DNA from: an uncultured Bacteroidales bacterium
GTDB taxonomy: Bacteria; Bacteroidota; Bacteroidia; Bacteroidales; Bacteroidaceae
Length of the DNA stretch: 64,000 nucleotides
Reading direction: 5' to 3'
Assembly: GCA_902801475.1 (NCBI GenBank)
Contig: CADCIO010000001.1
Coordinates: 62,001 to 126,000 of the forward strand
The position numbers were made by a program, and so were the translations under genes. Within the stretch, counting starts at the first letter, position 1. The number at the start of each line of letters is the position of its first letter. Below the pieces are notes generated by a model that was not told where the DNA came from, did not search any database, and was given only the letters and a program-made list of their open reading frames with translations. Positions 44,067 to 53,770 of this stretch are shown here, piece after piece.

Positions 44067-46946
44067 ATGGCAAAATTGTTCCTTCTCGATGCTTATGCAT
44101 TGATTTATAGAGCCTATTATGGTTTCATCAAGAACCCACGCATCAACAGCAAAGGCGAAAACACATCGGCTGTGTTGGGCTTTGTGAACACGCTCGAAGA
44201 GATTCTTACCAAAGAGAATCCAGATTATATTGGAGTGGCATTCGATCCGCATGGTCCTACGTTCCGTCACGAGGCGTTTCCTGAGTATAAGGCGCAACGT
44301 GAAGAGACGCCAGAGGGCATTCGTTTTGCTGTACCTATTATTAAAGATGTGTTGAAGGCCTATCGCATTCCTGTGCTGGAAGTGCAGGGATATGAGGCAG
44401 ACGATGTCATCGGCACTTTGGCAAAACAGAGCGAATCCATCGATGGAATTGACACCTATATGATGACACCAGACAAGGATTATGGGCAGTTGGTAGCGAA
44501 GAATGTGAAGATGTATAAGCCTCGATTCGATGGAGGTTTTGACATCTTGGGCGAGAAGGAGGTGAAGGAGAAGTATGGCATCAGCGATGTGAAGCAAGTG
44601 ATAGACCTGTTGGGCTTGATGGGCGACTCGTCCGACAACTATCCAGGATGTCCTGGTGTGGGTGAGAAGACAGCCGTGAAGCTCATCAACGAGTATGGCA
44701 GCATCGAGAATTTGCTTGCCAACATCGACCAACTGAAGGGTGCGATGAAGAAGAAAGTGGAGGAACACGTGGAAGACATCAAGATGTCAAAGTTCTTGGC
44801 AGCCATCAAGACCGATGTGCCCATCGTGCTCAACCTCGACAGTCTCAAACGCGAATCCATCGATGAGGTAGCCCTCAAGGAAATCTTTGAGCGTTTGGAG
44901 TTCCGTACCTTGATGAGAAAGAAACTGGGAGGTAGCGAACCAGCAGCATCCCCTATCCCATCCTCTTCGTCCAACAAGAACAAGAGTCAGATGGCCGACC
45001 TCTTCAGCGGTGATTTGTTTGGAGGAGCATCACAAAGCCCTCAAACACCCTCTTCTCAAGCCTCTGAGAATCCAAAATCTGCGAACACGGGGCAAGGTGA
45101 CTTGTTTTTTTCAAATCTCAGCGACTTGACCAACACGCCTCACAATTACCAACTTGTTGATTCTGCGGAAGAAATAGACAAACTGGCTGCAAAATTATTG
45201 ACTTTCGACTTTGTGTGTTTAGACACAGAAACCACTTCTGTCGATGCTGTGTCGGCAAAATTGGTGGGTTTGAGCTTTGCTGTGAACGAAGGAGAGGCTT
45301 TTTACGTGCCTGTGCCCTATCATGAGGAATGGAAGGGTAATGACTTCGAGGAAACGTTAAAAGTTGTAAACAAGTTCAAGGCTGTGTACGAGTCGGACAA
45401 AATCTTGAAGATTGGACAGAACATCAAATACGACATGATGGTGTTGGCGAACTACGGCATCCATCTCGAAGGCAAGATGTTCGACACGATGATTGCACAT
45501 TACATCCTTGCACCTGAGTTGCGTCACAACATGGATTACCTCGCTGAGGTGTATCTGAAGTACAAGACCATCCACATCGACTCGCTCATTGGTTCTGGCA
45601 AAAAGCAACGTTCGATGCACGAGCTTGACCCCAAGGAGGTGTATGATTATGCGGCAGAGGATGCTGACGTTACCTTGAAACTGAAGAACATCCTGGAGAA
45701 GGAACTGCACGAGAAAGGATTATTTAAGCTCTTCGACGAGGTGGAAATGCCCCTCGTGCCCGTCTTGGCAAGGATGGAGATGAATGGTGCCAGAATTGAC
45801 GAAGCATCGCTGGCAGAGACCTCCAAAGTGTTCACAGAGCGTATGGAAGCCATCGAACGTGAAATTCGCGAGGTGGCAGGTCAAGAACTCAATATCAGCT
45901 CGCCCAAGCAGATTGGCGAATTGCTCTTCGAAAGGCTCAAAATTGACTCCAAACCCAAGAAGACGAAGACGGGGCAATACGTCACAGACGAGGCTACCCT
46001 ACTCGCCCTGAAGAGCAAGCATCCTGTGGTGGAAAAGATACTCGATTATCGTGGTTACAAGAAGCTGCTGAGCACTTACATCGATGCGCTGCCGCAGCTG
46101 GTCAATCCTCGTACTGGACATATCCACACCTCTTACAATCAAGCGGTCACGGCTACAGGACGACTCTCTTCCAGCAATCCAAACTTGCAGAACATCCCTA
46201 TCCGTGACGAGAACGGCAAGGAGGTGCGCAAGGCCTTTATTCCGGACGAAGGCGAACTCTTCTTCTCAGCCGATTACAGCCAGATAGAACTGCGTCTGAT
46301 GGCTCATCTCAGCCAAGACAAGAACATGGTCGAAGACTTCAACAGCGGGCACGATATTCATCAAGCGACAGCTGCCAAGATCTTCAAGGTAGATATCAAG
46401 GATGTGACCAGCACGATGCGTCGCAAGGCAAAGACGGCCAATTTCGGTATCATCTACGGCATCTCAGCCTTCGGATTGGCTGAACGTATGGAAGTAAGCA
46501 GAGGCGAAGCCAGACAGCTCATAGACGACTATTTTGCCACCTATCCGGGCGTGAAGGAATACATGGACAAGAGCATCGAGAAAGCCCGTCAATTGGGCTA
46601 TACAGAGACCTTGCTGGGTCGCCGTTGCCAGTTGCCTGACATCAATTCTCGCAACGCTGTGGTGCGCGGTTATGCAGAGCGAAATGCCATCAATGCCCCG
46701 ATTCAGGGCACTGCTGCCGACATCATCAAGGTGGCGATGATACGTATCGACAAACGGATGCGTGAAGAGGGACTTCATTCCAAGATGATCCTGCAAGTGC
46801 ACGACGAACTGAACTTCTCCGTTGTGCCAGAAGAGAAGGAGCAGCTGCAGGCGCTGGTTATCAACGAGATGCAGAACGCCATCAAGCTCTCTGTACCCCT
46901 CGTTGCTGACTGCGGCTGGGGAGAGAACTGGTTAGAAGCCCACTAA
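44067..46946 (+). CDS. polA: DNA polymerase I
   Basis: The 959-aa repair and Okazaki-fragment polymerase has a 5' nuclease at residues ~1-290 (KLFLLDAYALIYRAYY, GYEADDVIGTLA, DSSDNYPGCPGVGEKTA). A low-complexity Ser/Pro linker lies at ~295-350. The 3'-5' exonuclease has an intact DxE site (FVCLDTETTSVD), so proofreading is predicted to be active. The polymerase has motif A (SADYSQIELRLMAHLS), motif B (RRKAKTANFGIIYGIS) and motif C (LQVHDELNF). ATG 44067 starts exactly at the conserved N-terminus. Upstream in-frame codons overlap the divergent promoter. Confidence 0.96.
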   Translation: MAKLFLLDAYALIYRAYYGFIKNPRINSKGENTSAVLGFVNTLEEILTKENPDYIGVAFDPHGPTFRHEAFPEYKAQREETPEGIRFAVPIIKDVLKAYRIPVLEVQGYEADDVIGTLAKQSESIDGIDTYMMTPDKDYGQLVAKNVKMYKPRFDGGFDILGEKEVKEKYGISDVKQVIDLLGLMGDSSDNYPGCPGVGEKTAVKLINEYGSIENLLANIDQLKGAMKKKVEEHVEDIKMSKFLAAIKTDVPIVLNLDSLKRESIDEVALKEIFERLEFRTLMRKKLGGSEPAASPIPSSSSNKNKSQMADLFSGDLFGGASQSPQTPSSQASENPKSANTGQGDLFFSNLSDLTNTPHNYQLVDSAEEIDKLAAKLLTFDFVCLDTETTSVDAVSAKLVGLSFAVNEGEAFYVPVPYHEEWKGNDFEETLKVVNKFKAVYESDKILKIGQNIKYDMMVLANYGIHLEGKMFDTMIAHYILAPELRHNMDYLAEVYLKYKTIHIDSLIGSGKKQRSMHELDPKEVYDYAAEDADVTLKLKNILEKELHEKGLFKLFDEVEMPLVPVLARMEMNGARIDEASLAETSKVFTERMEAIEREIREVAGQELNISSPKQIGELLFERLKIDSKPKKTKTGQYVTDEATLLALKSKHPVVEKILDYRGYKKLLSTYIDALPQLVNPRTGHIHTSYNQAVTATGRLSSSNPNLQNIPIRDENGKEVRKAFIPDEGELFFSADYSQIELRLMAHLSQDKNMVEDFNSGHDIHQATAAKIFKVDIKDVTSTMRRKAKTANFGIIYGISAFGLAERMEVSRGEARQLIDDYFATYPGVKEYMDKSIEKARQLGYTETLLGRRCQLPDINSRNAVVRGYAERNAINAPIQGTAADIIKVAMIRIDKRMREEGLHSKMILQVHDELNFSVVPEEKEQLQALVINEMQNAIKLSVPLVADCGWGENWLEAH

Positions 46947-46988
46947 AAAGGAGGCTTTACAACAGGTTGCAGGCAGCCTTGGGGAGAA

Positions 46989-47007
46989 ATTATCATTTTT
47001 TGATAAT
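46989..47007. promoter_or_regulatory. AT-rich palindrome upstream of the ATPase gene
   Basis: ATTATCA-TTTTT-TGATAAT is a perfect 7-bp dyad. TCATTTTTTGA recurs just after it, reaching the -33 box at 47013-47016. It may be an operator or a terminator for polA. Confidence 0.4.
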
Positions 47008-47012
47008 CATTT

Positions 47013-47043
47013 TTTGATAGTTATGATAATTTACTTATCTTTG
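47013..47043 (+). promoter_or_regulatory. Promoter of the AAA ATPase gene
   Basis: TTTG (47013-47016), a 19-nt spacer and TATCTTTG (47036-47043) match the consensus. The ATG follows 22 nt later. Confidence 0.65.
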
Positions 47044-47065
47044 CACCCAAATAATAAATAAACGT

Positions 47066-48202
47066 ATGATAGATAACCCTTTTGTAACTAATGGTTATGT
47101 AGGACCAGAGTATTTCTGCGACCGCGTTGAAGAGACGCAGACGTTGGTTGATTTCCTGACCAACGGCAATAACATTGCATTGATGTCGCCAAGACGTCTT
47201 GGCAAGACTGACTTGATTAAGCACAGCTTCAATCAGCCGGCAATCAGTGACCATTTCCATACATTTGTGGTGGACATCTATGCTACAAATTCCTTTCGGG
47301 ACTTTGTCAATGTATTTGGAAAGTCCATCCTCGAATCATTAAAGCCAAAAGGACGTAAGGTTTGGGAAGGTTTTCTGAACGTACTGATGTCTGTACGCTC
47401 AGAAATATCCTTCGACATCAATGGTAATCCTGTATGGGGGTTAGGCGTGGGAGCGATGACACCTCCGCAGACAACACTTGATGAAATTTTCGCTTATCTA
47501 CGCACAGCTGACAGGCATTGTTTGGTGGCCATAGACGAGTTTCAACAGATTCTCTATTACAATGACAATAAGAATATTGAGGCTGAATTGCGCACCCAAA
47601 TTCAGCGCTGTCCTAATGCCAACTTTATCTTCTCAGGTTCACAACGCCATCTGATGAGTGAGATGTTTCTCTCACCTGCACGCCCCTTCTACCAATCGGT
47701 GGTGCCTATGTCACTGGAGCCAATACCCTTCAACCGCTATTGGACATTTGCCGAGTTGCAGTTCGCCAAGAACGGAGGCAGATGCATCACGCAAGATGTC
47801 GTTGAAGAAGTCCATAGCCGCTTTCAGGGAGTTACAGCCAATGTGCAGCGCATCATGAATATCCTCTATATGCAGACACCTGCAGGTGGAGTCTGCACAA
47901 AAGATATGGTTGATCCTGCCATTGACACCTATCTACGAATGTCATCAGAGGCATACGAGACACTTCTAAGACAGATGCCAGAGAAGCAGCGTAACGTGTT
48001 CTTGGCAATAGCGGCAGAAGGACACGTGAAGTCCATCTCAGGAGGGAAATTCGTGCACAAATATCGTTTGCCATCTGTCAGTTCTGTCGTATCTGCCGTC
48101 AAGGGGCTTTTGGAAAAAGATTTTATTACAGAAACAAACGGGGAATACTATGTATATGACCATTTCTTTATGCTTTGGCTACAAAGAAGAAATCTCATGT
48201 AG
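47066..48202 (+). CDS. Archaeal-type AAA ATPase of unknown role
   Basis: The 378-aa cytoplasmic ATPase belongs to the PF01637/STAND-like group common in Prevotella. Near the N-terminus is FCDRVEETQTLVDFL. The P-loop MSPRRLGKTDLI has Ser where Gly is usual. Walker B is CLVAIDEFQQI and the sensor region is NFIFSGSQRHLMSEMF. A C-terminal winged-helix-like segment (~300-378; LPSVSSVVSAVKGLLEKDFI) is followed by YDHFFMLWLQRR. These proteins lack a settled function. The gene has its own promoter and a nearby palindrome, so it may be separately regulated. Confidence 0.8.
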   Translation: MIDNPFVTNGYVGPEYFCDRVEETQTLVDFLTNGNNIALMSPRRLGKTDLIKHSFNQPAISDHFHTFVVDIYATNSFRDFVNVFGKSILESLKPKGRKVWEGFLNVLMSVRSEISFDINGNPVWGLGVGAMTPPQTTLDEIFAYLRTADRHCLVAIDEFQQILYYNDNKNIEAELRTQIQRCPNANFIFSGSQRHLMSEMFLSPARPFYQSVVPMSLEPIPFNRYWTFAELQFAKNGGRCITQDVVEEVHSRFQGVTANVQRIMNILYMQTPAGGVCTKDMVDPAIDTYLRMSSEAYETLLRQMPEKQRNVFLAIAAEGHVKSISGGKFVHKYRLPSVSSVVSAVKGLLEKDFITETNGEYYVYDHFFMLWLQRRNLM

Positions 48203-48222
48203 GTGAACATAAGGCTGACAAA

Positions 48223-49179
48223 ATGAAGTATGGCAAAAGGTACATATTGCTGATGTTTGTCGTTCTGCTGTGCTGTCAGATGAGGGCACAGCAGACCTTC
48301 ACCATCATGTCCTACAACATCGAGAATGCCTTCGACACCATTCACGACGAGGGCAAGAACGATTATGAATACTGCGATGGGGGCGAACGGAAATGGAGTC
48401 AATACAGGCTCTTTCAGAAGCTGAAAAGTGTGGGGAAAGTGATTGCGGCAGCTGATGAGAAGCGTCCTGTTGACTTGATAGGGCTTTGCGAGGTGGAGAA
48501 CGACACTGTGATGCAATGCCTTACCCAACGCACTTCGCTGAGCAGTCTTGGCTATCGCTACATCATGACCAACTCGTTAGATGAACGTGGGATTGACGTT
48601 GCCCTACTCTACTCTCCTTTCACATTCCATCCTATTGAAACAGAGTCGATTCGACCCAAGACAAAGAAAGACAAGACACGCGATATTCTGCACGTCGCAG
48701 GCACCATTGCAGGAGGCGACACCCTCGATGTCTATGTGGTTCATCTGCCCTCCAAACGAGGTGGCAGCGAAGGTCAGAAACTGAGTATGAGCATCTGTCA
48801 GCAACTGCAAGCACATACGGATTCTGTGCGAACCCTCAGACAGCACCCTAACCTGCTCATTATGGGTGATTTCAATGCTGAAACCAACTCCCAGCAACTC
48901 AAACTTCTCACGCGCAGTCATCACCTCATCGACCGTACTGCCAAACTCCAGCCTGGCACTTACAAGTATCAGGGCGAATGGTCTATTCTCGACCATATTC
49001 TCACCCACACCACTACCCTTTCCCACCAGCAAACACGCATCCTGAACTTGTCCTTCCTCACAGAACCAGACCCCACTCACGGCAACGTCAAACCCTATCG
49101 AACCTACCTCGGCACCTTCTATCAAGGTGGCGTCAGCGACCATCTGCCTGTCGTGAGCGTCTTCCAAATCAAGAAGTAG
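48223..49179 (+). CDS. Secreted endonuclease/exonuclease/phosphatase family protein
   Basis: The 318-aa protein has a signal peptide (MKYGKRYILLMFVVLLCCQMRA-Q). EEP-fold motifs follow: MSYNIENAFD, GLCEVEND (metal-binding Glu), VVHLPSKRGG, LLIMGDFNAE, and the final SDHLPVV with the catalytic His. It probably hydrolyses a phosphodiester outside the cytoplasm, such as extracellular DNA or a phospholipid headgroup. ATG 48223 is chosen because it starts the signal peptide. The longer frame from 48175 would overlap the ATPase gene and bury the signal. Confidence 0.85.
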   Translation: MKYGKRYILLMFVVLLCCQMRAQQTFTIMSYNIENAFDTIHDEGKNDYEYCDGGERKWSQYRLFQKLKSVGKVIAAADEKRPVDLIGLCEVENDTVMQCLTQRTSLSSLGYRYIMTNSLDERGIDVALLYSPFTFHPIETESIRPKTKKDKTRDILHVAGTIAGGDTLDVYVVHLPSKRGGSEGQKLSMSICQQLQAHTDSVRTLRQHPNLLIMGDFNAETNSQQLKLLTRSHHLIDRTAKLQPGTYKYQGEWSILDHILTHTTTLSHQQTRILNLSFLTEPDPTHGNVKPYRTYLGTFYQGGVSDHLPVVSVFQIKK

Positions 49180-49256
49180 TTGCAAAAAGGGAATGACGGC
49201 GTACAAAACATATTGCGCCCCTATCTATTTATCCTTTCTCCCCTATGCAAACTTCG

Positions 49257-49361
49257 TTTTACGGCGTGGAACGTATATTTTACGTCATGAAACGTATGTT
49301 TTACGTCGTAAAATGTAAATTTCTCGACGTAAAATTGACTTTATCTCGTAGAATAACTAAC
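49257..49361. repeat. Five 21-nt tandem repeats over the HU-like gene promoter
   Basis: Units start at 49257, 49278, 49299, 49320 and 49341 with exact period 21. The first three begin TTTTACG and the last two are more diverged. The third contains a perfect odd palindrome, TTTTACG-T-CGTAAAA (49299-49313). The last two units overlap the -33 and -7 boxes. The rest of 49180-49256 shows nothing notable. Confidence 0.8.
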
Positions 49362-49365
49362 TTTG
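49335..49365 (+). promoter_or_regulatory. Promoter of the HU-like gene
   Basis: TTG (49335-49337), a 20-nt spacer and TAACTTTG (49358-49365) match the consensus, 42 nt before the ATG. Confidence 0.7.
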
Positions 49366-49407
49366 CATACCGTATTCATCATTTTTATAAGGTATAGGAG
49401 ATAATTT

Positions 49408-50037
49408 ATGGCAAGATACATCAAAAAAGAGATTGCCGACTTGAACGGCACAGGAAAGAAGCAGGCCTATTACAGGATGCAGACTTGGAGAAAACTGGAT
49501 CATGAGGAGTTCGTCAAGAAATGCACATACGTGGGCAGCGGTGTGAGTCGCGCCATGATGGATGCAGTCCTGACGGTTGTGGCAGAAGAATTGCCTCGTC
49601 TCTTGGCAATGGGCTACTCTGTGCGCATTGACGGCTTAGGTACGTTCAATGCCAAACTGGGTGTGAGAAAAGACAAGGAGCAGGATGCCTTTGAAGAAGG
49701 CGAGCAGAAGCGCAATGCCCAATCGATTGAGGTCAACGGCATCGGCTTCAGGGCAGACAAGGAACTGATCAGCAAGACCGACCGCGAGTGTGACTTGGAA
49801 CGGGGTGGGGTGAGTCGTCTGAAGGTGTCGAAGTATTCGTTGGAGGAACGCATCGTGTTGGCAAAGAAGTATTTGGAGAATCACGTCATGATGAGAGTAG
49901 GGGACTATGCAACTCTGACTGGCTTGTCGCACTCGAAAGCCTCCATCGAACTGCGTGAACTTTGCGAGCGACCCGATGCCGGCTTCAAAGCACAAGGACG
50001 AGGAAGCCACAGGGTCTATATCAAGCGCGATGAATGA
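49408..50037 (+). CDS. HU-like DNA-binding protein with C-terminal winged helix
   Basis: The 209-aa protein starts with an HU-HIG-type domain (~1-125; SGVSRAMMDAVLTVVAEELPRLLAMGYSVRIDGLGTF as a pattern of helix then beta-arm). A charged linker follows, then a helix-turn-helix/winged segment (~145-209) with MRVGDYATLTGLSHSKASIELREL and a basic end GRGSHRVYIKRDE. This tandem design is frequent in Bacteroidota and is thought to be a DNA-architectural or regulatory protein. The 21-nt repeats over its own promoter suggest autoregulation, by inference. Confidence 0.85.
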   Translation: MARYIKKEIADLNGTGKKQAYYRMQTWRKLDHEEFVKKCTYVGSGVSRAMMDAVLTVVAEELPRLLAMGYSVRIDGLGTFNAKLGVRKDKEQDAFEEGEQKRNAQSIEVNGIGFRADKELISKTDRECDLERGGVSRLKVSKYSLEERIVLAKKYLENHVMMRVGDYATLTGLSHSKASIELRELCERPDAGFKAQGRGSHRVYIKRDE

Positions 50038-50163
50038 AATCAACGACATCCTGCGATTGCAATATGGAAGGGGACAACGGTCATCTTTCTCACTAATGAT
50101 AGAAAAGAAACGCTTTTGAAGGAAAATCTTCAGACAAAGGGGCAGAATAAGGGAAAAAATTCG

Positions 50164-50171
50164 TACCTTTG
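50164..50171 (+). promoter_or_regulatory. -7 box for the GNAT gene
   Basis: TACCTTTG places transcription start near 50178. This favours the ATG at 50192 over the TTG at 50180, which would leave almost no leader. Confidence 0.45.
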
Positions 50172-50191
50172 TCCCAAATTTGCATTTTATC

Positions 50192-51325
50192 ATGGTAACA
50201 ATCAAACAAGTTGAGACGAAAAAGGAGTTGAAACAGTTTATCCGTTTCAACTATGAATTGTATAAGGACAACCCGTATTCGGTGCCTGATCTCTATGAGG
50301 ATATGCTGGACACGTTCTCGGACAAAAATCCTGCTATGGACTTCTGCGAGGCTGCGTATTTCTTGGCATATAAGGATGACAAGATAGTGGGACGTGTGGC
50401 TGCTATCATCAACAAGAAGGCGAACAAGGCGTGGAACTTGAAGAATGTGAGGTTTGGTTGGATAGACTTTGTGGATGATGAGGAAGTGAGCGAGGCATTG
50501 CTGAAAGCTGTGGAAGAGTGGGGTAGAGAGAAGGGTATGGACACGATTCAGGGGCCTCTGGGCTTTACGGATATGGATGCGGAGGGTATGCTGATTGAAG
50601 GTTTTGAGGAACTCTCGACGATGGCTACCATCTACAACTACCCATACTATCAGAAGCACATCGAAAGGCTCGGTTTCGAGAAGGATGCCGACTGGATTGA
50701 GATGCTGATGACGGTGCCAAAGGAAACAGGACTGCCTGAGCGACTGAAGCGTGTGGCTGAGATTGTGATGAAGAAGTATGACCTGCACATCAAGAAGTAC
50801 ACCTCTTCGAAGAAGATTGCGAAGGAGTATGGTCAGGAGATTTTCGCACTCATCAACGAAGCCTTCAAGCCTTTGTTTGGTTACAGCGAACTGAGCCAGA
50901 AGCAGATAGACCACTATGTGAAGATGTACCTGCCTGTGCTTGACTTGAAGCTGGTGAGCCTCATCACAGAGGCAAACGGTCGATTGGTGGCGGTAGGTAT
51001 CTCGATGCCGTCGATGTCGAAAGCATTGCAGAAAGCAAAGGGTAAACTCTTCCCGTTGGGTTGGTGGCACTTGCTGAAGGCATTGAAGATTAAGAAACCA
51101 AAGATTCTTGACTTGATGCTGGTGGGTGTGTTGCCAGAGTATCAGGGAAAAGGCGTGAACTCGATTCTCTTCTACGACTTGCTGCCCATATACATTTCAG
51201 AGGGATATGATTACGTGGAGACGAATCCAGAGCTGGAGTTGAACGACAAGGTGCAGCAGCAATGGATTTATTTTGAACGGAGACAGCACAAGAGAAGAAG
51301 GTGCTACAAGAAGGAAATCAAATAA
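50192..51325 (+). CDS. GNAT-like acyltransferase, Bacteroidota-specific family
   Basis: The 377-aa protein appears to contain two GNAT-like halves: N-terminal [16 protein letters not shown]...[11 protein letters not shown]...[15 protein letters not shown], and C-terminal [27 protein letters not shown], where QGKG resembles the acetyl-CoA pyrophosphate loop. The end, [21 protein letters not shown], resembles peptidoglycan/FemX-like or N-acyl transferases. The substrate is unknown. The last codons are basic ([15 protein letters not shown]). The parE ATG follows after 2 nt, so they are probably co-transcribed. Confidence 0.75.
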   Translation: MVTIKQVETKKELKQFIRFNYELYKDNPYSVPDLYEDMLDTFSDKNPAMDFCEAAYFLAYKDDKIVGRVAAIINKKANKAWNLKNVRFGWIDFVDDEEVSEALLKAVEEWGREKGMDTIQGPLGFTDMDAEGMLIEGFEELSTMATIYNYPYYQKHIERLGFEKDADWIEMLMTVPKETGLPERLKRVAEIVMKKYDLHIKKYTSSKKIAKEYGQEIFALINEAFKPLFGYSELSQKQIDHYVKMYLPVLDLKLVSLITEANGRLVAVGISMPSMSKALQKAKGKLFPLGWWHLLKALKIKKPKILDLMLVGVLPEYQGKGVNSILFYDLLPIYISEGYDYVETNPELELNDKVQQQWIYFERRQHKRRRCYKKEIK

Positions 51326-51327
51326 CA

Positions 51328-53292
51328 ATGGAAGAAAAGAACCTAAATAATACCCCAGAAACCAATTATGATGATGCCAACATCATCACCTTGACAGGTG
51401 TGGAGCACATCCGTCTGCGTCCTGGTATGTACATCGGTCGTTTGGGCGATGGCAGCCATGCAGAGGACGGCATCTATGTGCTGCTCAAGGAGATTATCGA
51501 CAACAGTATCGATGAGTTCAAGATGAATGCCGGCAAGCGCATCGAGGTGGAGGTGATTGAGAACAAGGCTGTGACGGTGCGTGACTACGGTCGAGGCATC
51601 CCACAGGGAAAGATGATCGAGGCTGTGAGCATCCTGAACACGGGTGGTAAGTACGACTCGAAGGCTTTCCAGAAGTCCATCGGACTGAATGGTGTGGGTA
51701 CGAAGGCTGTAAATGCCTTGTCGAATCGCTTTGAGGTAAGAAGTTATCGCGATGGGGTAGTGCGCACAGCTGTGTTTGAGAAAGGTAAGCTCATCGACGA
51801 CCAAACGGCGAAGACCAAGGAGGAGAACGGCACATTCATCTCGTTCGAACCAGACGACTCGCTGTTCCTTAACTATAAGTTTCAGGATGAGTTCGTCAGC
51901 AATATGCTGCGCAACTACACCTACCTGAACACAGGACTGGAGATTTACTACAACGGCAGTCGCATCGTGAGCCGCAATGGTTTGAAAGACCTCCTGAAGG
52001 ACACGATGGATGCAACGCCTCTCTATGAGATCATCCACCTGAAGGGTGACGACATCGAGATTGCTTTCACGCATACCAACCAGCAGTATGGCGAAGAATA
52101 CCATTCGTTTGTGAATGGTCAGCACACCATTCAGGGAGGTACGCATCAGAGTGCGTTCAAGGAGCACATCGCCAGAACCATCAAGGAGTTCTACGGCAAG
52201 AACTACGAGTACAGCGACATCCGCTCAGGTATTATCGCAGCGATTGCCATCAATGTACAGGAGCCGCAGTTCGAGTCGCAGACGAAGATCAAGTTGGGTT
52301 CGCTCACAATGGAACCGAATGGTGGCATCAGCGTGAACAAGTTCGTGGGCGACTTCATCAAGACCGAAGTCGATAACTACCTGCACAAGAACTTGGATGT
52401 GGCCGAGATTATCGAAGAGAAGATCAAGGACAACGAAAGAGATAGAAAGGCGATTGCTGGTGTGACAAAACTGGCTCGTGAACGTGCCAAGAAAGCCAAT
52501 CTGCACAATCGCAAACTGCGCGACTGCAAGATACATCTCAACGACCCCAAGGGCGAATTGAAGGAAGAGAGTTCCATCTTCATCACAGAGGGTGACTCAG
52601 CCAGCGGAAGCATCACGAAGAGCCGCGATGTGATGACGCAGGCTGTGTTCTCCTTGCGAGGAAAACCGCTGAACTCGTACGGTTTGACGAAGAAGGTGGT
52701 GTATGAGAATGAAGAATTCAATCTGTTGCAGGCAGCCCTGAACATCGAAGACGGCATTGATGGCTTGCGTTACAATAAGGTGATTGTGGCAACCGATGCC
52801 GATGTCGATGGCATGCACATCCGACTGCTGATGATCACGTTCTTCTTGCAGTTCTTCCCAGAACTGGTCAGGACAGGACACGTATATATCCTGCAAACGC
52901 CACTTTTCCGTGTAAGAAACAGGAAGAAGCGCATCAAGAAGGCGACGTTGGACAAGTATATGGAGGAGCATCCCGACAGCAAGGGTGACTTCATCACCAT
53001 CTATTGCTACAGCGATGAAGAGCGCCAGAAGGCCATCGAGCTGTTGGGGCCTGAACCTGAAATCACCCGATTCAAAGGATTGGGCGAGATTTCTCCTGAC
53101 GAGTTCAAGAATTTCATCGGCTCTGATATGCGACTGGAAAGCGTCACCCTGCGCAAGACTGACCAGGTGAAGGAGCTGCTGGAGTACTACATGGGCAAGA
53201 ACACCATGCAGCGCCAGAACTTCATCATCAACAATCTGGTGATCGAGGAAGACAAGCCAGAGGAGGACACAGAACTGGAAGATGAGGAGTAG
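51328..53292 (+). CDS. parE: DNA topoisomerase IV subunit B
   Basis: The 654-aa GHKL ATPase/TOPRIM subunit has [12 protein letters not shown] and [13 protein letters not shown] (ATP site), [21 protein letters not shown], the [20 protein letters not shown], and the metal site [13 protein letters not shown]. It ends in an acidic tail. Length and the parE-coaD-S41 order fit Bacteroidales topo IV rather than gyrase. No parC is adjacent. The ATG at 51328 is preferred to one 27 nt upstream inside the GNAT gene. Confidence 0.92.
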   Translation: MEEKNLNNTPETNYDDANIITLTGVEHIRLRPGMYIGRLGDGSHAEDGIYVLLKEIIDNSIDEFKMNAGKRIEVEVIENKAVTVRDYGRGIPQGKMIEAVSILNTGGKYDSKAFQKSIGLNGVGTKAVNALSNRFEVRSYRDGVVRTAVFEKGKLIDDQTAKTKEENGTFISFEPDDSLFLNYKFQDEFVSNMLRNYTYLNTGLEIYYNGSRIVSRNGLKDLLKDTMDATPLYEIIHLKGDDIEIAFTHTNQQYGEEYHSFVNGQHTIQGGTHQSAFKEHIARTIKEFYGKNYEYSDIRSGIIAAIAINVQEPQFESQTKIKLGSLTMEPNGGISVNKFVGDFIKTEVDNYLHKNLDVAEIIEEKIKDNERDRKAIAGVTKLARERAKKANLHNRKLRDCKIHLNDPKGELKEESSIFITEGDSASGSITKSRDVMTQAVFSLRGKPLNSYGLTKKVVYENEEFNLLQAALNIEDGIDGLRYNKVIVATDADVDGMHIRLLMITFFLQFFPELVRTGHVYILQTPLFRVRNRKKRIKKATLDKYMEEHPDSKGDFITIYCYSDEERQKAIELLGPEPEITRFKGLGEISPDEFKNFIGSDMRLESVTLRKTDQVKELLEYYMGKNTMQRQNFIINNLVIEEDKPEEDTELEDEE

Positions 53293-53324
53293 AGTAGGGG
53301 AGTGATATCATAAAGAATAAAGGA

Positions 53325-53768
53325 ATGAGCAAGATAGCAGTATTTGCAGGGAGTTTCGACCCGTTCACGATTGGTCATAAGAACATCGTTGACCGCGCGC
53401 TGAAGAGTGTGGCTGACGAGGTCATCATTGCCATCGGCATCAACTACGAGAAGAAGTACATGTTCTCGCTCGAAGAACGGATGCAGGCAATTCGCAAGGC
53501 TTATCAAGATGAGCCAAGAGTGCGAGTGGAAACTTACGAAGGACTGACCACCGACTTTGCCAAGAGGGTAGGGGCGAGTTTCCTCCTACGAGGCGTCAGA
53601 AGCGTGAAAGACTACGAGTTTGAACGCGATATGGCAGAGGTGAATCATCGCCTCACAGGCATTGAGACGGTGCTGTTGTTCACAGATGCCAAGTATTCGT
53701 GTGTCAGTTCGAGCATCGTGCGCGAATTGATTTCCTATCATCAAGATGTAAAAGACTTTCTACCATAA
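53325..53768 (+). CDS. coaD: Phosphopantetheine adenylyltransferase
   Basis: The 147-aa enzyme transfers AMP to 4'-phosphopantetheine, the penultimate step of CoA synthesis. Motifs are AVFAGSFDPFTIGHKN (nucleotidyl TxGH), LLRGVRSVKDYEFER and the C-terminal VSSSIVREL. Length is slightly short but normal for this phylum. It follows parE by 32 nt, and the S41 gene starts 2 nt after its stop. CoA is the source of the phosphopantetheine arms that the NRPS needs. Confidence 0.96.
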   Translation: MSKIAVFAGSFDPFTIGHKNIVDRALKSVADEVIIAIGINYEKKYMFSLEERMQAIRKAYQDEPRVRVETYEGLTTDFAKRVGASFLLRGVRSVKDYEFERDMAEVNHRLTGIETVLLFTDAKYSCVSSSIVRELISYHQDVKDFLP

Positions 53769-53770
53769 AC

